Source: Ureibacillus massiliensis 4400831 = CIP 108448 = CCUG 49529
GTDB taxonomy: Bacteria > Bacillota > Bacilli > Bacillales_A > Planococcaceae
NCBI RefSeq assembly: GCF_000772965.1
Contig: NZ_JPVQ01000030.1
Span: 1-39,303 of the forward strand
Length of the DNA: 39,303 bases
Direction: 5' to 3'
Each line of letters starts with the position of its first letter. Position 1 is the stretch's first letter. The notes below the pieces were generated by a model, which was not told the DNA's origin, searched no databases, and saw only the letters and a program-made list of their open reading frames with translations. Position numbers and translations under genes: made by a program. This document shows positions 25,710 to 33,833 of the stretch, in pieces.

Positions 25710-25901
25710 GCATTTGCTGTTAAATAATAAGGGGTGAAAGCATTTTTAATCAAACTTTATTCCAATCCCACATTAAGGTCGAATCCCTATTACTATTAAA
25801 CTATTTTGAAAATTAAGTAATTTGTTCGATTAAAAACTATATTTTTTCTATTAAACTGGTAATGAATTACAAATAAACTATTATACTAGGAAGCTTTTAG
25901 G

Positions 25902-26789
25902 ATGAAAAAATTATTCGCAACAACAGTGGCAACTGTACTTTTAGCAACATCTGCTTTTGGTACTACTTCTTATGCAGCAGCCGTAGATACAGTGGTAGAC
26001 GGAGACTCAGTAAATAAAACCGAATTAGTCAAAGTTAATAACAGCTTTGCAAATTATCAGAAGAAATCAGAGGTTATCTTAGCCAATAAATTTAATACGT
26101 TATCAACTACTGAACTATCAAAAGTTGAAGATGACTACCAAAAACAAATTCAGGCATTGTCTGATGAAGAATTTGACAGATTTATTCATAATGTAGTTAA
26201 AAACAATGATAAAGATGTTAAACAACTTCAACAGGAACTTGATTCAATTGGAGTAGAGTTACAGATTGAAAATAAAAGTAGCGAATTTGAAATTGGAACG
26301 TTAGCTATAAGCCCTTCTGAATTGGATTTATCTGCTTATTCAGTTAAAAGGGGTGGTGATTCTTTTTGGAGACTTTACAGCCAATGGGCAGTAAATAAAC
26401 TTGAGGCTTATGAAGCTTCACTAGACGTAGTATCGATTGAATGGGATTCAAATGTTGCAAAATACTATAATGCGGTTGTACCTGCAGATGGTCCAACAAC
26501 TAAAAGAGATGGCTCTCAAAGACTTGATGGCCTGTATTTATTTAATGTTGAAGATGATTCAGATTTTGATTCTTATGCTGTTGTTTATGTAACGAAACTC
26601 AAAGGTGAGGAACTTCATCATGGTACAAAATACGAGCATACGTATGCTGAATGGGATTCGTCATTTTCCGTTACAGCAGAGGTTGACATAACGAAAAGCC
26701 CAATAAGCGGAGCATTATCATTTACAGTTAATCAACAACTAAATGAAAAATCGTGGCCACGATATGAGGATGACATTCTATATTGGTAG
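25902..26789 (+). CDS. Secreted protein of unknown function
   Basis: I do not recognise the family. The 295-residue product has a clear Sec signal peptide (KK, hydrophobic core 6-20, cleavage near TTSYAAA), so about 270 residues are exported. The mature N-terminal half is helical, charged and Lys/Glu/Gln-rich. The C-terminal half (from about 155) is aromatic and beta-like (GGDSFWRLYSQWAV, YLFNVEDDSDFDSYAVVYV, TYAEWDSSF). It lacks cysteines. No enzyme, LPXTG or cell-wall-binding motif is visible. A terminator follows, then a gene for a second unknown membrane protein. A secreted bacteriocin or surface binding protein is possible but speculative. Confidence 0.7.
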   Translation: MKKLFATTVATVLLATSAFGTTSYAAAVDTVVDGDSVNKTELVKVNNSFANYQKKSEVILANKFNTLSTTELSKVEDDYQKQIQALSDEEFDRFIHNVVKNNDKDVKQLQQELDSIGVELQIENKSSEFEIGTLAISPSELDLSAYSVKRGGDSFWRLYSQWAVNKLEAYEASLDVVSIEWDSNVAKYYNAVVPADGPTTKRDGSQRLDGLYLFNVEDDSDFDSYAVVYVTKLKGEELHHGTKYEHTYAEWDSSFSVTAEVDITKSPISGALSFTVNQQLNEKSWPRYEDDILYW

Positions 26790-26812
26790 AAAGTTTAATA
26801 TATAGAATTGAA

Positions 26813-26852
26813 AAAAATAACTTAACTCTATTCAAAGTTAAGTTATTTTTTT
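26813..26852 (+). terminator. Terminator of the secreted-protein gene
   Basis: AAAAATAACTTAACT and AGTTAAGTTATTTTT form a perfect 15-bp stem with a T run. Confidence 0.85.
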
Positions 26853-26881
26853 ATCAAATATAAAAAAGTGGAGATAAATAG

Positions 26882-27382
26882 ATGAAGAAAAAAGTAATAA
26901 TATCATCGGTGTTGCTACTTTTAATTGGAATTATAGCTATTAGTTTCTATACATATTATCAATTCAATCCAACAATTGTTGTTCGTACGGAAATTTCGCA
27001 AGTAGATGATGAAACCTACAAACAAATAGGTGGTTTAGAAAATGTTAAATACCCTGAACAAGAAAATTTCAAGCAACTAGTTTTCTCCATAAGAGTTATG
27101 CATTCAGATAAAATCGAAGATGTAAAAATCGAAACTTCTAATTCTATTAGTGAATTATTGGGTAAAGAAATTTATTGGACAGGGGAATATTGGGAACTTG
27201 AAGAACCAGATAAAAGACAATACGAACATCATAATGAAATGATAATATATACTGGAGAAGTAATAGATGAAGATATTGAAAATTTGCTACGTAAAGGAAC
27301 AGTTAGCATTTCTTGGAAAATGAATGGTGAAGAAAAAAGTAAAACATATAATATAGGTGAAACAATAGTATTTTTAAAATAA
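26882..27382 (+). CDS. Single-pass membrane protein of unknown function
   Basis: The 166-residue protein has one N-terminal hydrophobic helix (about 5-27) after KKK and an acidic extracytoplasmic domain of about 140 residues with alternating strands (VVRTEISQVDD, KQLVFSIRVMH, TVSISWKMNGEEKS). There is no lipobox cysteine. AGTGGAGA lies 7 nt before the ATG. It begins only 30 bp after the terminator of the secreted-protein gene, so it may be partly cotranscribed by read-through. A link to its neighbour, such as immunity or anchoring, is only a positional guess. Confidence 0.6.
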   Translation: MKKKVIISSVLLLLIGIIAISFYTYYQFNPTIVVRTEISQVDDETYKQIGGLENVKYPEQENFKQLVFSIRVMHSDKIEDVKIETSNSISELLGKEIYWTGEYWELEEPDKRQYEHHNEMIIYTGEVIDEDIENLLRKGTVSISWKMNGEEKSKTYNIGETIVFLK

Positions 27383-27444
27383 TATAATAACTGTTTAATA
27401 CGAAAATCGTCCACCTATTATGAACAGAAAGATCCCAGTTATTA

Positions 27445-27479
27445 AAAACGACTACCTTACTTTGTAGGATAGTCGTTTT
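27445..27479. terminator. Terminator-like hairpin
   Basis: AAAACGACTA and TAGTCGTTTT enclose an inner stem CCTTAC/GTAGG. It closes the 26882-27382 gene on the plus strand and could also end transcription of the pseudogene. Confidence 0.7.
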
Positions 27480-27528
27480 ATATTTTAAAGAGTGCCAAAA
27501 GAATTATAACCCTTTAACCATTCTTTGA

Positions 27529-27935
27529 AAGTTATGTCGATTTGTTATTCTTCGCTCTTTCCGTCGTTAACTGCTGTTGTAATTCTTCATTTTTTTGATC
27601 GAACGTTTGACGTTGCTTTTCAATGGTTTCATAGAGACTTTGTATTTTCTCATTGGCTTGATTATTTACGGTGCTAAGGGCATTTTGATGCTCTCTCTCG
27701 GCTTGTAAAAGAGCTCTCTGTAATTCTACGTCTATTTCATTCACTTAATCGTTCTAAATCATGTTTGTGGGATTCTGTGAGGACATCAAAGCTGTCCCTC
27801 CAAAATGGCAATAGAGGATTGGTTTTCTTGGTGTTGGCGTGTGAGTTCATCTATTTTCGCTTTAGTAGAGGTACGCTCGTTTTGGAGTATCACTTTTAGT
27901 TGTTCATTTTCATCGGCATAACCTTGGATATGAAA
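27529..27935 (-). pseudogene. Degraded coiled-coil protein gene
   Basis: Three minus-strand frames carry consecutive pieces of one heptad-rich protein. The first reads ADENEQLKVILQNERTST and on to SSIAILEGQL until a TGA at 27788. The second reads DVLTESHKHDLERLSE. The third starts at 27744 with NEIDVELQRALLQAEREH and runs to 27532. Two +1 shifts join them. No start codon with ribosome site precedes the first piece, which runs back into a T8 tract, so the N terminus is lost. The remains are Glu/Gln/Lys-rich coiled coil, like the tails of KfrA-type DNA-binding proteins, but the family is not certain. The 70-codon open frame alone is probably not a gene. Confidence 0.6.
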
Positions 27936-28005
27936 AAAAACAATTACATATGAACAAGCCTCTATTTAGTCGCACTTTTCGACTTATTAAATATTAAATC
28001 TACGA

Positions 28006-28040
28006 TAAAAAAGCGTGAAGAATATAGTTCATCTTCACGC
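28006..28040 (-). terminator. Terminator of the lysine-catabolism operon
   Basis: On the minus strand GCGTGAAGA and TCTTCACGC form a perfect stem followed by six T residues, just past the acyl-CoA dehydrogenase stop. Confidence 0.88.
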
Positions 28041-28050
28041 GCCAGTTCTC

Positions 28051-29244
28051 TTATTCTTCAAATGGCCATTTAGGTAACATTTTATTTAATGGTTTATCAA
28101 CTCTTCTACCTAATACATAATCCGCTTGCATAATTGTATGAATTTCTCGTGTCCCTTCATAGATTACAGGTGCCTTTGAATTGCGTAAGTATCTTGCAAC
28201 AGGATATTCATCGGAGTATCCATAGGCTCCATGGATTTGCACAGCATCATCCGCAGCTTTATTCGCAAAATCACATGCCTGCCATTTTGCTAGCGAGGTT
28301 TCTCTAGTATTGCGTACGCCTTGATTTTTCAATTCACCTACACGATAGACTAATAAACGACTCATTTGATAACCGGCTTCCATCTTAGCAATCATTTGAC
28401 CTACTAATTGATGCTCTCCAATATATTTACCAAAGGTCATTCGCTCTTTACAATACTTGACGCTTGCTTCTAAGCATGCGGAAATTAAACCAACTGCACC
28501 CGCTGCAACCGTAAAGCGTCCATTATCAAGAGCAGACATGGCGATTTTAAATCCTTCGCCCTCTTCACCTAGCCTATTTTCTACAGGGATACGCACATCT
28601 TCAAAAAATAATTCACCTGTATTTCCTGCGCGAATTCCATATTTCCCTTTAATAGCTTTCGACGAAAAACCAGGCATCGTTCGCTCTACTATAAAGGCTG
28701 TAATTCCATGGTGCTTTTTCGATTTATCTGTATAAGCAAATACAATAAAATGATCTGCAACATCGCATAAGGAGATCCAAGTTTTTTGCCCATTTAGTAT
28801 ATATACATCCCCTTCACGTTTTGCAAAGGAAGCCATGCTTGCGACATCAGATCCCGCTCCAGGCTCTGTTAAACCAAATGCGCCAATTTTTTCGCCCTTT
28901 GCTTGTGGCATTAAATATTTTTGCTTTTGTGCTTCCGTTCCCCATTGTAAGAGCGTCATACTATTTAAACCAGTATGAACTGATACCGCTGTCCGAAAAG
29001 CTGTATCGCCTCTCTCTAGCTCCTCACAAACTATCGCTAAACTATTGTAGTCCATTCCTGCACCACCGTATTTCTCAGGAATGCAAACACCCATGAGCCC
29101 AAGCTGTGCAAGCCTTTTCCAAATAGCAGGATCAAAGCTACCATCTGTGTCCCACTTCGATATAAATGGCATAATCTCTGAATCAACAAATTGACGGACT
29201 GTTTTTCGGAGTAACTGTTGCTCTTCCGTAAAGTCAAAGTTCAT
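28051..29244 (-). CDS. Acyl-CoA dehydrogenase, glutaryl-CoA dehydrogenase-like
   Basis: The 397-residue FAD enzyme has the standard acyl-CoA dehydrogenase order. GLTEPGAGSD contacts FAD and substrate, and QIHGAYGYSDEYPV and VIYEGTREIH lie near the C terminus, where E363 is the catalytic base. R84 in AFRTAVSVH aligns with the Arg of the YRSAMSVQ segment that binds the free carboxylate in glutaryl-CoA dehydrogenases; most other subfamilies lack it. It is the last gene of an operon with lysine 6-dehydrogenase-like and aldehyde dehydrogenase genes, 12 bp from its neighbour. Oxidative decarboxylation of glutaryl-CoA to crotonyl-CoA would fit. AGGGTGG precedes the ATG. Specificity is inferred. Confidence 0.85.
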   Translation of the reverse strand: MNFDFTEEQQLLRKTVRQFVDSEIMPFISKWDTDGSFDPAIWKRLAQLGLMGVCIPEKYGGAGMDYNSLAIVCEELERGDTAFRTAVSVHTGLNSMTLLQWGTEAQKQKYLMPQAKGEKIGAFGLTEPGAGSDVASMASFAKREGDVYILNGQKTWISLCDVADHFIVFAYTDKSKKHHGITAFIVERTMPGFSSKAIKGKYGIRAGNTGELFFEDVRIPVENRLGEEGEGFKIAMSALDNGRFTVAAGAVGLISACLEASVKYCKERMTFGKYIGEHQLVGQMIAKMEAGYQMSRLLVYRVGELKNQGVRNTRETSLAKWQACDFANKAADDAVQIHGAYGYSDEYPVARYLRNSKAPVIYEGTREIHTIMQADYVLGRRVDKPLNKMLPKWPFEE

Positions 29245-29256
29245 ATTTGTACCACC

Positions 29257-30426
29257 CTACCATTTCACGATTGAAGAACGGTGTTTTGTTTCTTTTATCA
29301 TAACGCCACGTTTCGCCATTTTTTCGATATATTCTTTACCTGGCACAACCGTTTCCGGTGGTAGCACACCATGTTTTGTAATTACCCCCGAACCAATCAT
29401 GACCGCTACAGATGCAATTGTACATGCAGTTGCACGGGCCATCGCTGTCATATCATCCTCATCTTTACGGATAATTGTTGTTTCATATTCGTATGTTACT
29501 TGTTCTCCATTTTTCTCACCTGAAATGATTGCACGTAGTAATACTGCATCTTGTTTGTCGCCAAGATTTAATTTTTTCTTTAACGCTTCACGTACAACAT
29601 CTCTTACATTCACTTCTGTTCCATTCACTTCAACTACATTGTCTTTAGCAAAGAAACCAAGATCTACGAGCAATTGGAATTTTTCAGCGTGCCCTTTATA
29701 ACGTACAGTTTTGTACTCAAGTGTTTTAACATTTGGGAAGGTTTTATATAATGTTGAAATGCCTCCTGAAGTGTAAAATGCCTCTAACACACCAAATTGG
29801 TCGAAGTATACTGGTTCAATTCCTGTTAAGGATTTAACTTCTTTTAAATTACCACCTTGTATTACTTTAGAAGGTTCTGTGTAATGATCAATCACACCTT
29901 CTAGTGAAAATACTCTCGTATAATTTAGTGGAGGTTCCGGCTTTGTTGGGATGCCTCCAACATATAGTTTAATAGAGTCTACTTCATTTAATTTGGAAGC
30001 TCCGTAACCCGCTAGTATATTAATCATTCCTGGTGCAACACCTAAATCTGGAATAATCGTTACATTCTTTTCTTTTGCTTTTTCGTTTAATGCTAAGACG
30101 TTTTCTGTTACATCTCCAATGTGACCACCTAAATCTACAGAATGTACCCCAATATCGATGGCTGCACGAGCAACTCTTTCATTAAACTCATAGAATAGGG
30201 CGTTAATACATACGTCTCCTTTAGCAATGCATGCTCGTAATTCATCATCACGTTCTGCATTTAACTCGAGTACTTCAATTTTTGCTGAATTTAATTGATT
30301 AGCAAAATCCTGAGCTATTGTTAAATCTAGATCAGCTAAAAATACTTTTTCTACTTTATCACTTGCTACTAAATCACGCGCTACTTCTTTCCCCATAAGA
30401 CCGGCGCCTAACACTACAACCTTCAT
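29257..30426 (-). CDS. Saccharopine dehydrogenase-family protein, probable L-lysine 6-dehydrogenase
   Basis: I start at ATG 30426 (KVVVLGAG follows), 9 nt from AAGGGG; an ATG at 30435 touches that site. The 389-residue protein has a Rossmann NAD(P) domain with VVVLGAGLMGKEVARDL, then VDLGGHIGDV and PDLGVAPGMINILAGYGA, and a C-terminal saccharopine-dehydrogenase-like domain. Size and single-domain form match the lysine 6-dehydrogenase of Geobacillus stearothermophilus, which deaminates lysine to 2-aminoadipate 6-semialdehyde (cyclising to piperideine-6-carboxylate). The aldehyde dehydrogenase 19 bp upstream would take that product. Saccharopine or another amino-acid substrate cannot be excluded from sequence alone. 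Confidence 0.75.
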   Translation of the reverse strand: MKVVVLGAGLMGKEVARDLVASDKVEKVFLADLDLTIAQDFANQLNSAKIEVLELNAERDDELRACIAKGDVCINALFYEFNERVARAAIDIGVHSVDLGGHIGDVTENVLALNEKAKEKNVTIIPDLGVAPGMINILAGYGASKLNEVDSIKLYVGGIPTKPEPPLNYTRVFSLEGVIDHYTEPSKVIQGGNLKEVKSLTGIEPVYFDQFGVLEAFYTSGGISTLYKTFPNVKTLEYKTVRYKGHAEKFQLLVDLGFFAKDNVVEVNGTEVNVRDVVREALKKKLNLGDKQDAVLLRAIISGEKNGEQVTYEYETTIIRKDEDDMTAMARATACTIASVAVMIGSGVITKHGVLPPETVVPGKEYIEKMAKRGVMIKETKHRSSIVKW

Positions 30427-30445
30427 ATCATACATCCCCTTTTCT

Positions 30446-31927
30446 TTAATTTTCTGTATCTATTTGGGCTCTTTGTAGCTTGCCACTATAATCTACATAA
30501 ATGCTCTTCCATTCTGTAAAAACATCTAAAGCCGCTTGACCAGAATCTCGATGCCCATTACCTGTTCCTTTTGTTCCCCCAAATGGTAAATGAATTTCAG
30601 CACCTGTTGTTCCTGCGTTTACATAAACAATCCCCGTATCTAAATCTCTTTGTGCTTTGAATATTTTATTAATATCTTGAGAGAATATAGAGCTTGAAAG
30701 CCCAAATTTCACGCTATTGTTCACTTCAATCGCTTCTTCTAAACTGCATACCTCTATAATGCTAATCACGGGTCCAAATATCTCTTCCTGTGCAATCATC
30801 ATGTCATTTTTTACATCTGTAAAAATCGTCGGCTCAAAGTAGAAGCCTTTTTCGAATGGCGGTGCTGATAATATCTTGCCCCCCGCAAGTAATTTTGCAC
30901 CCTCCTGCTTCCCAATTTGAACGTAATAATTGATTTTTTCTAATGCCTTACGATTAATGACCGGCCCTACTTTAATAGCTGGATCCAGACCATCACCAAC
31001 AGTTAGTTGACTTATCGCTTCAACTAACATTTCTTCTAGCTCTTGTTTTATATCTTTGTGTACAATGACTCGGCTGCAGGCTGTACATCTTTGTCCCGCT
31101 GTCCCAAAAGCACTCCAAACAATTCCATCGACCGCAAGTGATAAATTAGCATCGTCCATTACAATAACAGCATTTTTTCCTCCCATTTCCAGAGAGACCT
31201 TTTTCAAATGTCTACCGCCTAGTTCAGCTACTTTACTGCCCGTTGCATTAGACCCTGTAAAGGAAATGACTTTTATATCGGGATGTTCAATCATCGCTGT
31301 CCCTACAGTAGAACCTGATCCGAAAACAATATTGGCAACCCCATCTGGTAAGCCAACCTCTTCGAAAATCTTTCCTAACTCATATGCCATTAAAGGTGTT
31401 TCAATAGAAGGCTTCCAAACAAATGTGTTACCCGCAACAATGGCAGGGAAGGATTTCCATGTAGCGATAGCAATCGGGAAATTCCAAGGAGTAATTAAAC
31501 CAACCACACCAATTGGGCTTCTTACACTCATGGCGAATTTGTCTGCCAATTCAGAAGGTGTTGTTTCCCCAAACAAACGTCTTCCTTCACCAGCCATATA
31601 AAATGCCATATCAATTCCTTCTTGAACTTCTCCGCGTGCTTCTTCAATTACTTTCCCCATCTCACTTGTTAAAACTTGAGCAAGATGTTCTTTCTTTTCT
31701 CTTAGTTTATAACCAATTTCATATAAATAGTCCGCACGTTTCGGAGCAGGGATAAGCGCCCATTTTTTCTGTGCTTCTTTCGCTGCTGAGACAGCCATTT
31801 CTACTTCTGCCTTTGTTGACAGTGGTACCTCCCCTAGCACCGTTCCATTAGCAGGGTTAACAATAGGAACTTGCTGTAGCTGTTCAGAATCAATCCATTT
31901 ACCACCAATATAATTTTTTATCCTCAT
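30446..31927 (-). CDS. Aldehyde dehydrogenase, probable 2-aminoadipate 6-semialdehyde dehydrogenase
   Basis: The start is ATG 31927, behind GAGGAGGG; a frame to TTG 31957 lacks a ribosome site. The 493-residue enzyme has all aldehyde dehydrogenase signatures: TPWNFP, FTGSNATGSKVA, catalytic base E247 (SLEMGGKN), nucleophile C281 (GTAGQRCTACSR) and EEIFGP. Its C-terminal TGAEIHLPFGGTKGTGNGHRD block is like the ALDH7/aminoadipate-semialdehyde group. It oxidises an aldehyde with NAD(P). As the first gene of the operon with a lysine 6-dehydrogenase-like enzyme, conversion of allysine to 2-aminoadipate is likely. A promoter and an inverted repeat lie upstream. Confidence 0.82.
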   Translation of the reverse strand: MRIKNYIGGKWIDSEQLQQVPIVNPANGTVLGEVPLSTKAEVEMAVSAAKEAQKKWALIPAPKRADYLYEIGYKLREKKEHLAQVLTSEMGKVIEEARGEVQEGIDMAFYMAGEGRRLFGETTPSELADKFAMSVRSPIGVVGLITPWNFPIAIATWKSFPAIVAGNTFVWKPSIETPLMAYELGKIFEEVGLPDGVANIVFGSGSTVGTAMIEHPDIKVISFTGSNATGSKVAELGGRHLKKVSLEMGGKNAVIVMDDANLSLAVDGIVWSAFGTAGQRCTACSRVIVHKDIKQELEEMLVEAISQLTVGDGLDPAIKVGPVINRKALEKINYYVQIGKQEGAKLLAGGKILSAPPFEKGFYFEPTIFTDVKNDMMIAQEEIFGPVISIIEVCSLEEAIEVNNSVKFGLSSSIFSQDINKIFKAQRDLDTGIVYVNAGTTGAEIHLPFGGTKGTGNGHRDSGQAALDVFTEWKSIYVDYSGKLQRAQIDTEN

Positions 31928-31965
31928 AACACCCTCCTCATTTAATCGAATTTTCAAATATATTG

Positions 31966-31993
31966 TTTAAACATTCGACATTTTCTGTTTAAA
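31966..31993. promoter_or_regulatory. Candidate operator in the leader of the lysine-catabolism operon
   Basis: TTTAAACA-N12-TGTTTAAA is a perfect 8-bp inverted repeat; the left arm is itself part of the palindrome TGTTTAAACA. It lies between the promoter and the aldehyde dehydrogenase start, a typical repressor position. Confidence 0.5.
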
Positions 31994-32022
31994 ACCCTTT
32001 TTCTCTAGCGCATATCAACCGA

Positions 32023-32052
32023 ATAATATTATTTATTTCATAACTTTTTCAA
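32023..32052 (-). promoter_or_regulatory. Promoter of the lysine-catabolism operon
   Basis: On the minus strand TTGAAA (32052-32047), 18 bp, TATTAT (32028-32023). No sigma-54 -24/-12 pattern was found in the gap. The remainder of 32053-32324 shows nothing that I can support. Confidence 0.5.
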
Positions 32053-32324
32053 TATTTTAGAGTAAGCCTTTCACTTAGCTTTGAAGCCTTCCAACATATT
32101 ACTTCTGATTATTTAATAAGAAAATAAAATCATGATAAATAAATGTATGCTTTTAATAGGCGCTTCATTAACTAGTTTGTCTCAGTCCTTTTGCACTAAA
32201 GAAATACTCCGTTAAACTATATTGCCGACTTTCACTAAAAATCTAGTTTTTGAAAAGGCATTAGTCACCTTCAATCTCCATCATCAAGCATCTAAAGATC
32301 CATCATTAGATATTTAGGGCTAAA

Positions 32325-32360
32325 AAATAAAAAAGCCGCCTCCCCCCTGAGACTGCTTTT
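32325..32360 (-). terminator. Terminator of hemAT
   Basis: On the minus strand AAAAGC-N3-CTC and GAG-N3-GCTTTT form an interrupted GC-containing stem around AGGGGG, followed by TTTTATTTTTT. Confidence 0.65.
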
Positions 32361-32377
32361 GAACAAATCTATTCTAT

Positions 32378-33679
32378 TTAAAATGTTTCGATGGTTTGCT
32401 CAAGTTGAGATGCTGCGATTTCTAGACTCTCTGATGATTCTCCAATTTTCTCCACAATATTTGACAATTCTTCAATTTGAATTCCGACATTTTCAAATTC
32501 AGATATTGTAGAATCAACCGTTTTCGATATGTTTTCAAAGGAGTTCAATGATTTTTCATTTTGAACTAACCCGTCTTGAACTAATTTTTGAATTTGATGA
32601 ATTGATTCAATTACTTGTCCTGTTACCTGACTTGATACACCAATTAAAGTGGCAATTTGCTCAACAGATTGCTTTGTTTGATCTGCTAATTTTCGAACTT
32701 CCTCTGCCACAACCGCAAACCCTTTTCCATGTTCCCCTGCCCTTGCTGCTTCAATAGCAGAGTTTAGTGCAAGTAAATTCGTCTGTCCCGCAATATTTTT
32801 AACAATTTCAACAACAGCTTGAATTTCTGATGATGACTGGTTTAATGCCTGGACCATCTTTGTCATATCTATTGTTTTATTATTTATCTCTTTTGTTTGT
32901 TCACTAAGCACTACGATTTGTTTATACCCTTCATTGGAAGCAGATTTTGTTTTTTGAGCATCTTGAATACTATGCTGTAACAATTCATTTACACTTTTTG
33001 TACTCGCAATGAGTTCTATTACTGCTTCATTTGTTCTTTGCGATTGTTCATCAAGGTTTTTTGAGATACTCCCAATAGTTTGTTTAACATCAAGTTTCAC
33101 CTTTTCTCGCTTTTCAGATGAAACACTCTCAGCCATCTGTTCATATTCTTCAAGAACAATCTGTTGCTCAAAGTTTGTTATTTTACTTATTGCATTAATT
33201 GCTTTTCTCGTTTCTTCAGGGTGTAAATTCAAATCAAAAATAATATTATATATAGAACTAGTTAACTGCTGAAAGGCTGCTAAATACCACTTCGTTGCTA
33301 GACCTATTTTAACGTGCATGTTGGAAATTTTACTGCGGTTTTCTAAATATGTACGATCTATCCTACCTTCAAACATTTCTATTACATGGTTAGTCAATGT
33401 TTTATGTAAACGACTTGTCGAACTATACGTATCAATCATCTCACGAAACATTTTTACATTCCCAATGGTTCCATAAAACACATCTGCAAGTTCGTTCACA
33501 CGAGCTTCAATGTAAGGTTTTAATCCTCGTGCAACTTGTAAGTCTTCCTCTGTTAACTCAATCAATTTCAATTGTAATAATCGTTCATCGTCATTTAGAA
33601 AAATCCCTACATTTGAAAACCTTTCGTTAAATGAAATCTTTGAATACGTTTTAGCTCGTTCTTTTGTTTTAAATAGCAT
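32378..33679 (-). CDS. hemAT: Globin-coupled heme aerotaxis sensor HemAT
   Basis: The 433-residue soluble protein, almost the same length as B. subtilis HemAT (432), has an N-terminal sensor globin (about 30-180) and a C-terminal methyl-accepting signalling domain (about 195-433). The proximal heme ligand is H122 ([19 protein letters not shown]) and Y69 (DVFYGTIG) matches the distal tyrosine that contacts oxygen. The hairpin tip [37 protein letters not shown] is the conserved CheA/CheW-binding part of chemotaxis receptors. It senses O2 and signals to the flagellar motor through CheA. AGGGAGGA precedes the ATG. Transcribed alone. Confidence 0.92.
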   Translation of the reverse strand: MLFKTKERAKTYSKISFNERFSNVGIFLNDDERLLQLKLIELTEEDLQVARGLKPYIEARVNELADVFYGTIGNVKMFREMIDTYSSTSRLHKTLTNHVIEMFEGRIDRTYLENRSKISNMHVKIGLATKWYLAAFQQLTSSIYNIIFDLNLHPEETRKAINAISKITNFEQQIVLEEYEQMAESVSSEKREKVKLDVKQTIGSISKNLDEQSQRTNEAVIELIASTKSVNELLQHSIQDAQKTKSASNEGYKQIVVLSEQTKEINNKTIDMTKMVQALNQSSSEIQAVVEIVKNIAGQTNLLALNSAIEAARAGEHGKGFAVVAEEVRKLADQTKQSVEQIATLIGVSSQVTGQVIESIHQIQKLVQDGLVQNEKSLNSFENISKTVDSTISEFENVGIQIEELSNIVEKIGESSESLEIAASQLEQTIETF

Positions 33680-33790
33680 ACTATCCTCCCTAGTTAATTA
33701 ATTCATAAATGTTCCTCATTTACCATTTTACAATAACTTTGAATTTTCAGATTTGTACTTTTTGTTACTATTTCATCAGTTAAAGAAAGT

Positions 33791-33826
33791 AAAAAAGTCC
33801 CCTTCTTAAAAGAAAGGGACTTTTTT
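33791..33826 (-). terminator. Terminator of uppP
   Basis: AAAAAAGTCCC pairs with GGGACTTTTTT, with CTTCT/AGAAA inside, directly after the uppP stop on the minus strand. Confidence 0.85.
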
Positions 33827-33833
33827 ACTATTA

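Noticed and set aside
27532-27744. 70-codon coiled-coil ORF as an independent gene
   Set aside because: GTG start without ribosome site, and the upstream frames continue the same coiled coil, so it is treated as part of a pseudogene.
31056-31601. 181-codon plus-strand open frame opposite the aldehyde dehydrogenase
   Set aside because: Mirror frame of a well-conserved gene with no ribosome site or recognisable protein features.
31928-32100. Sigma-54 promoter before the lysine operon
   Set aside because: No TGGCAC-N5-TTGC-like pattern was found, whereas a sigma-A type promoter is readable.
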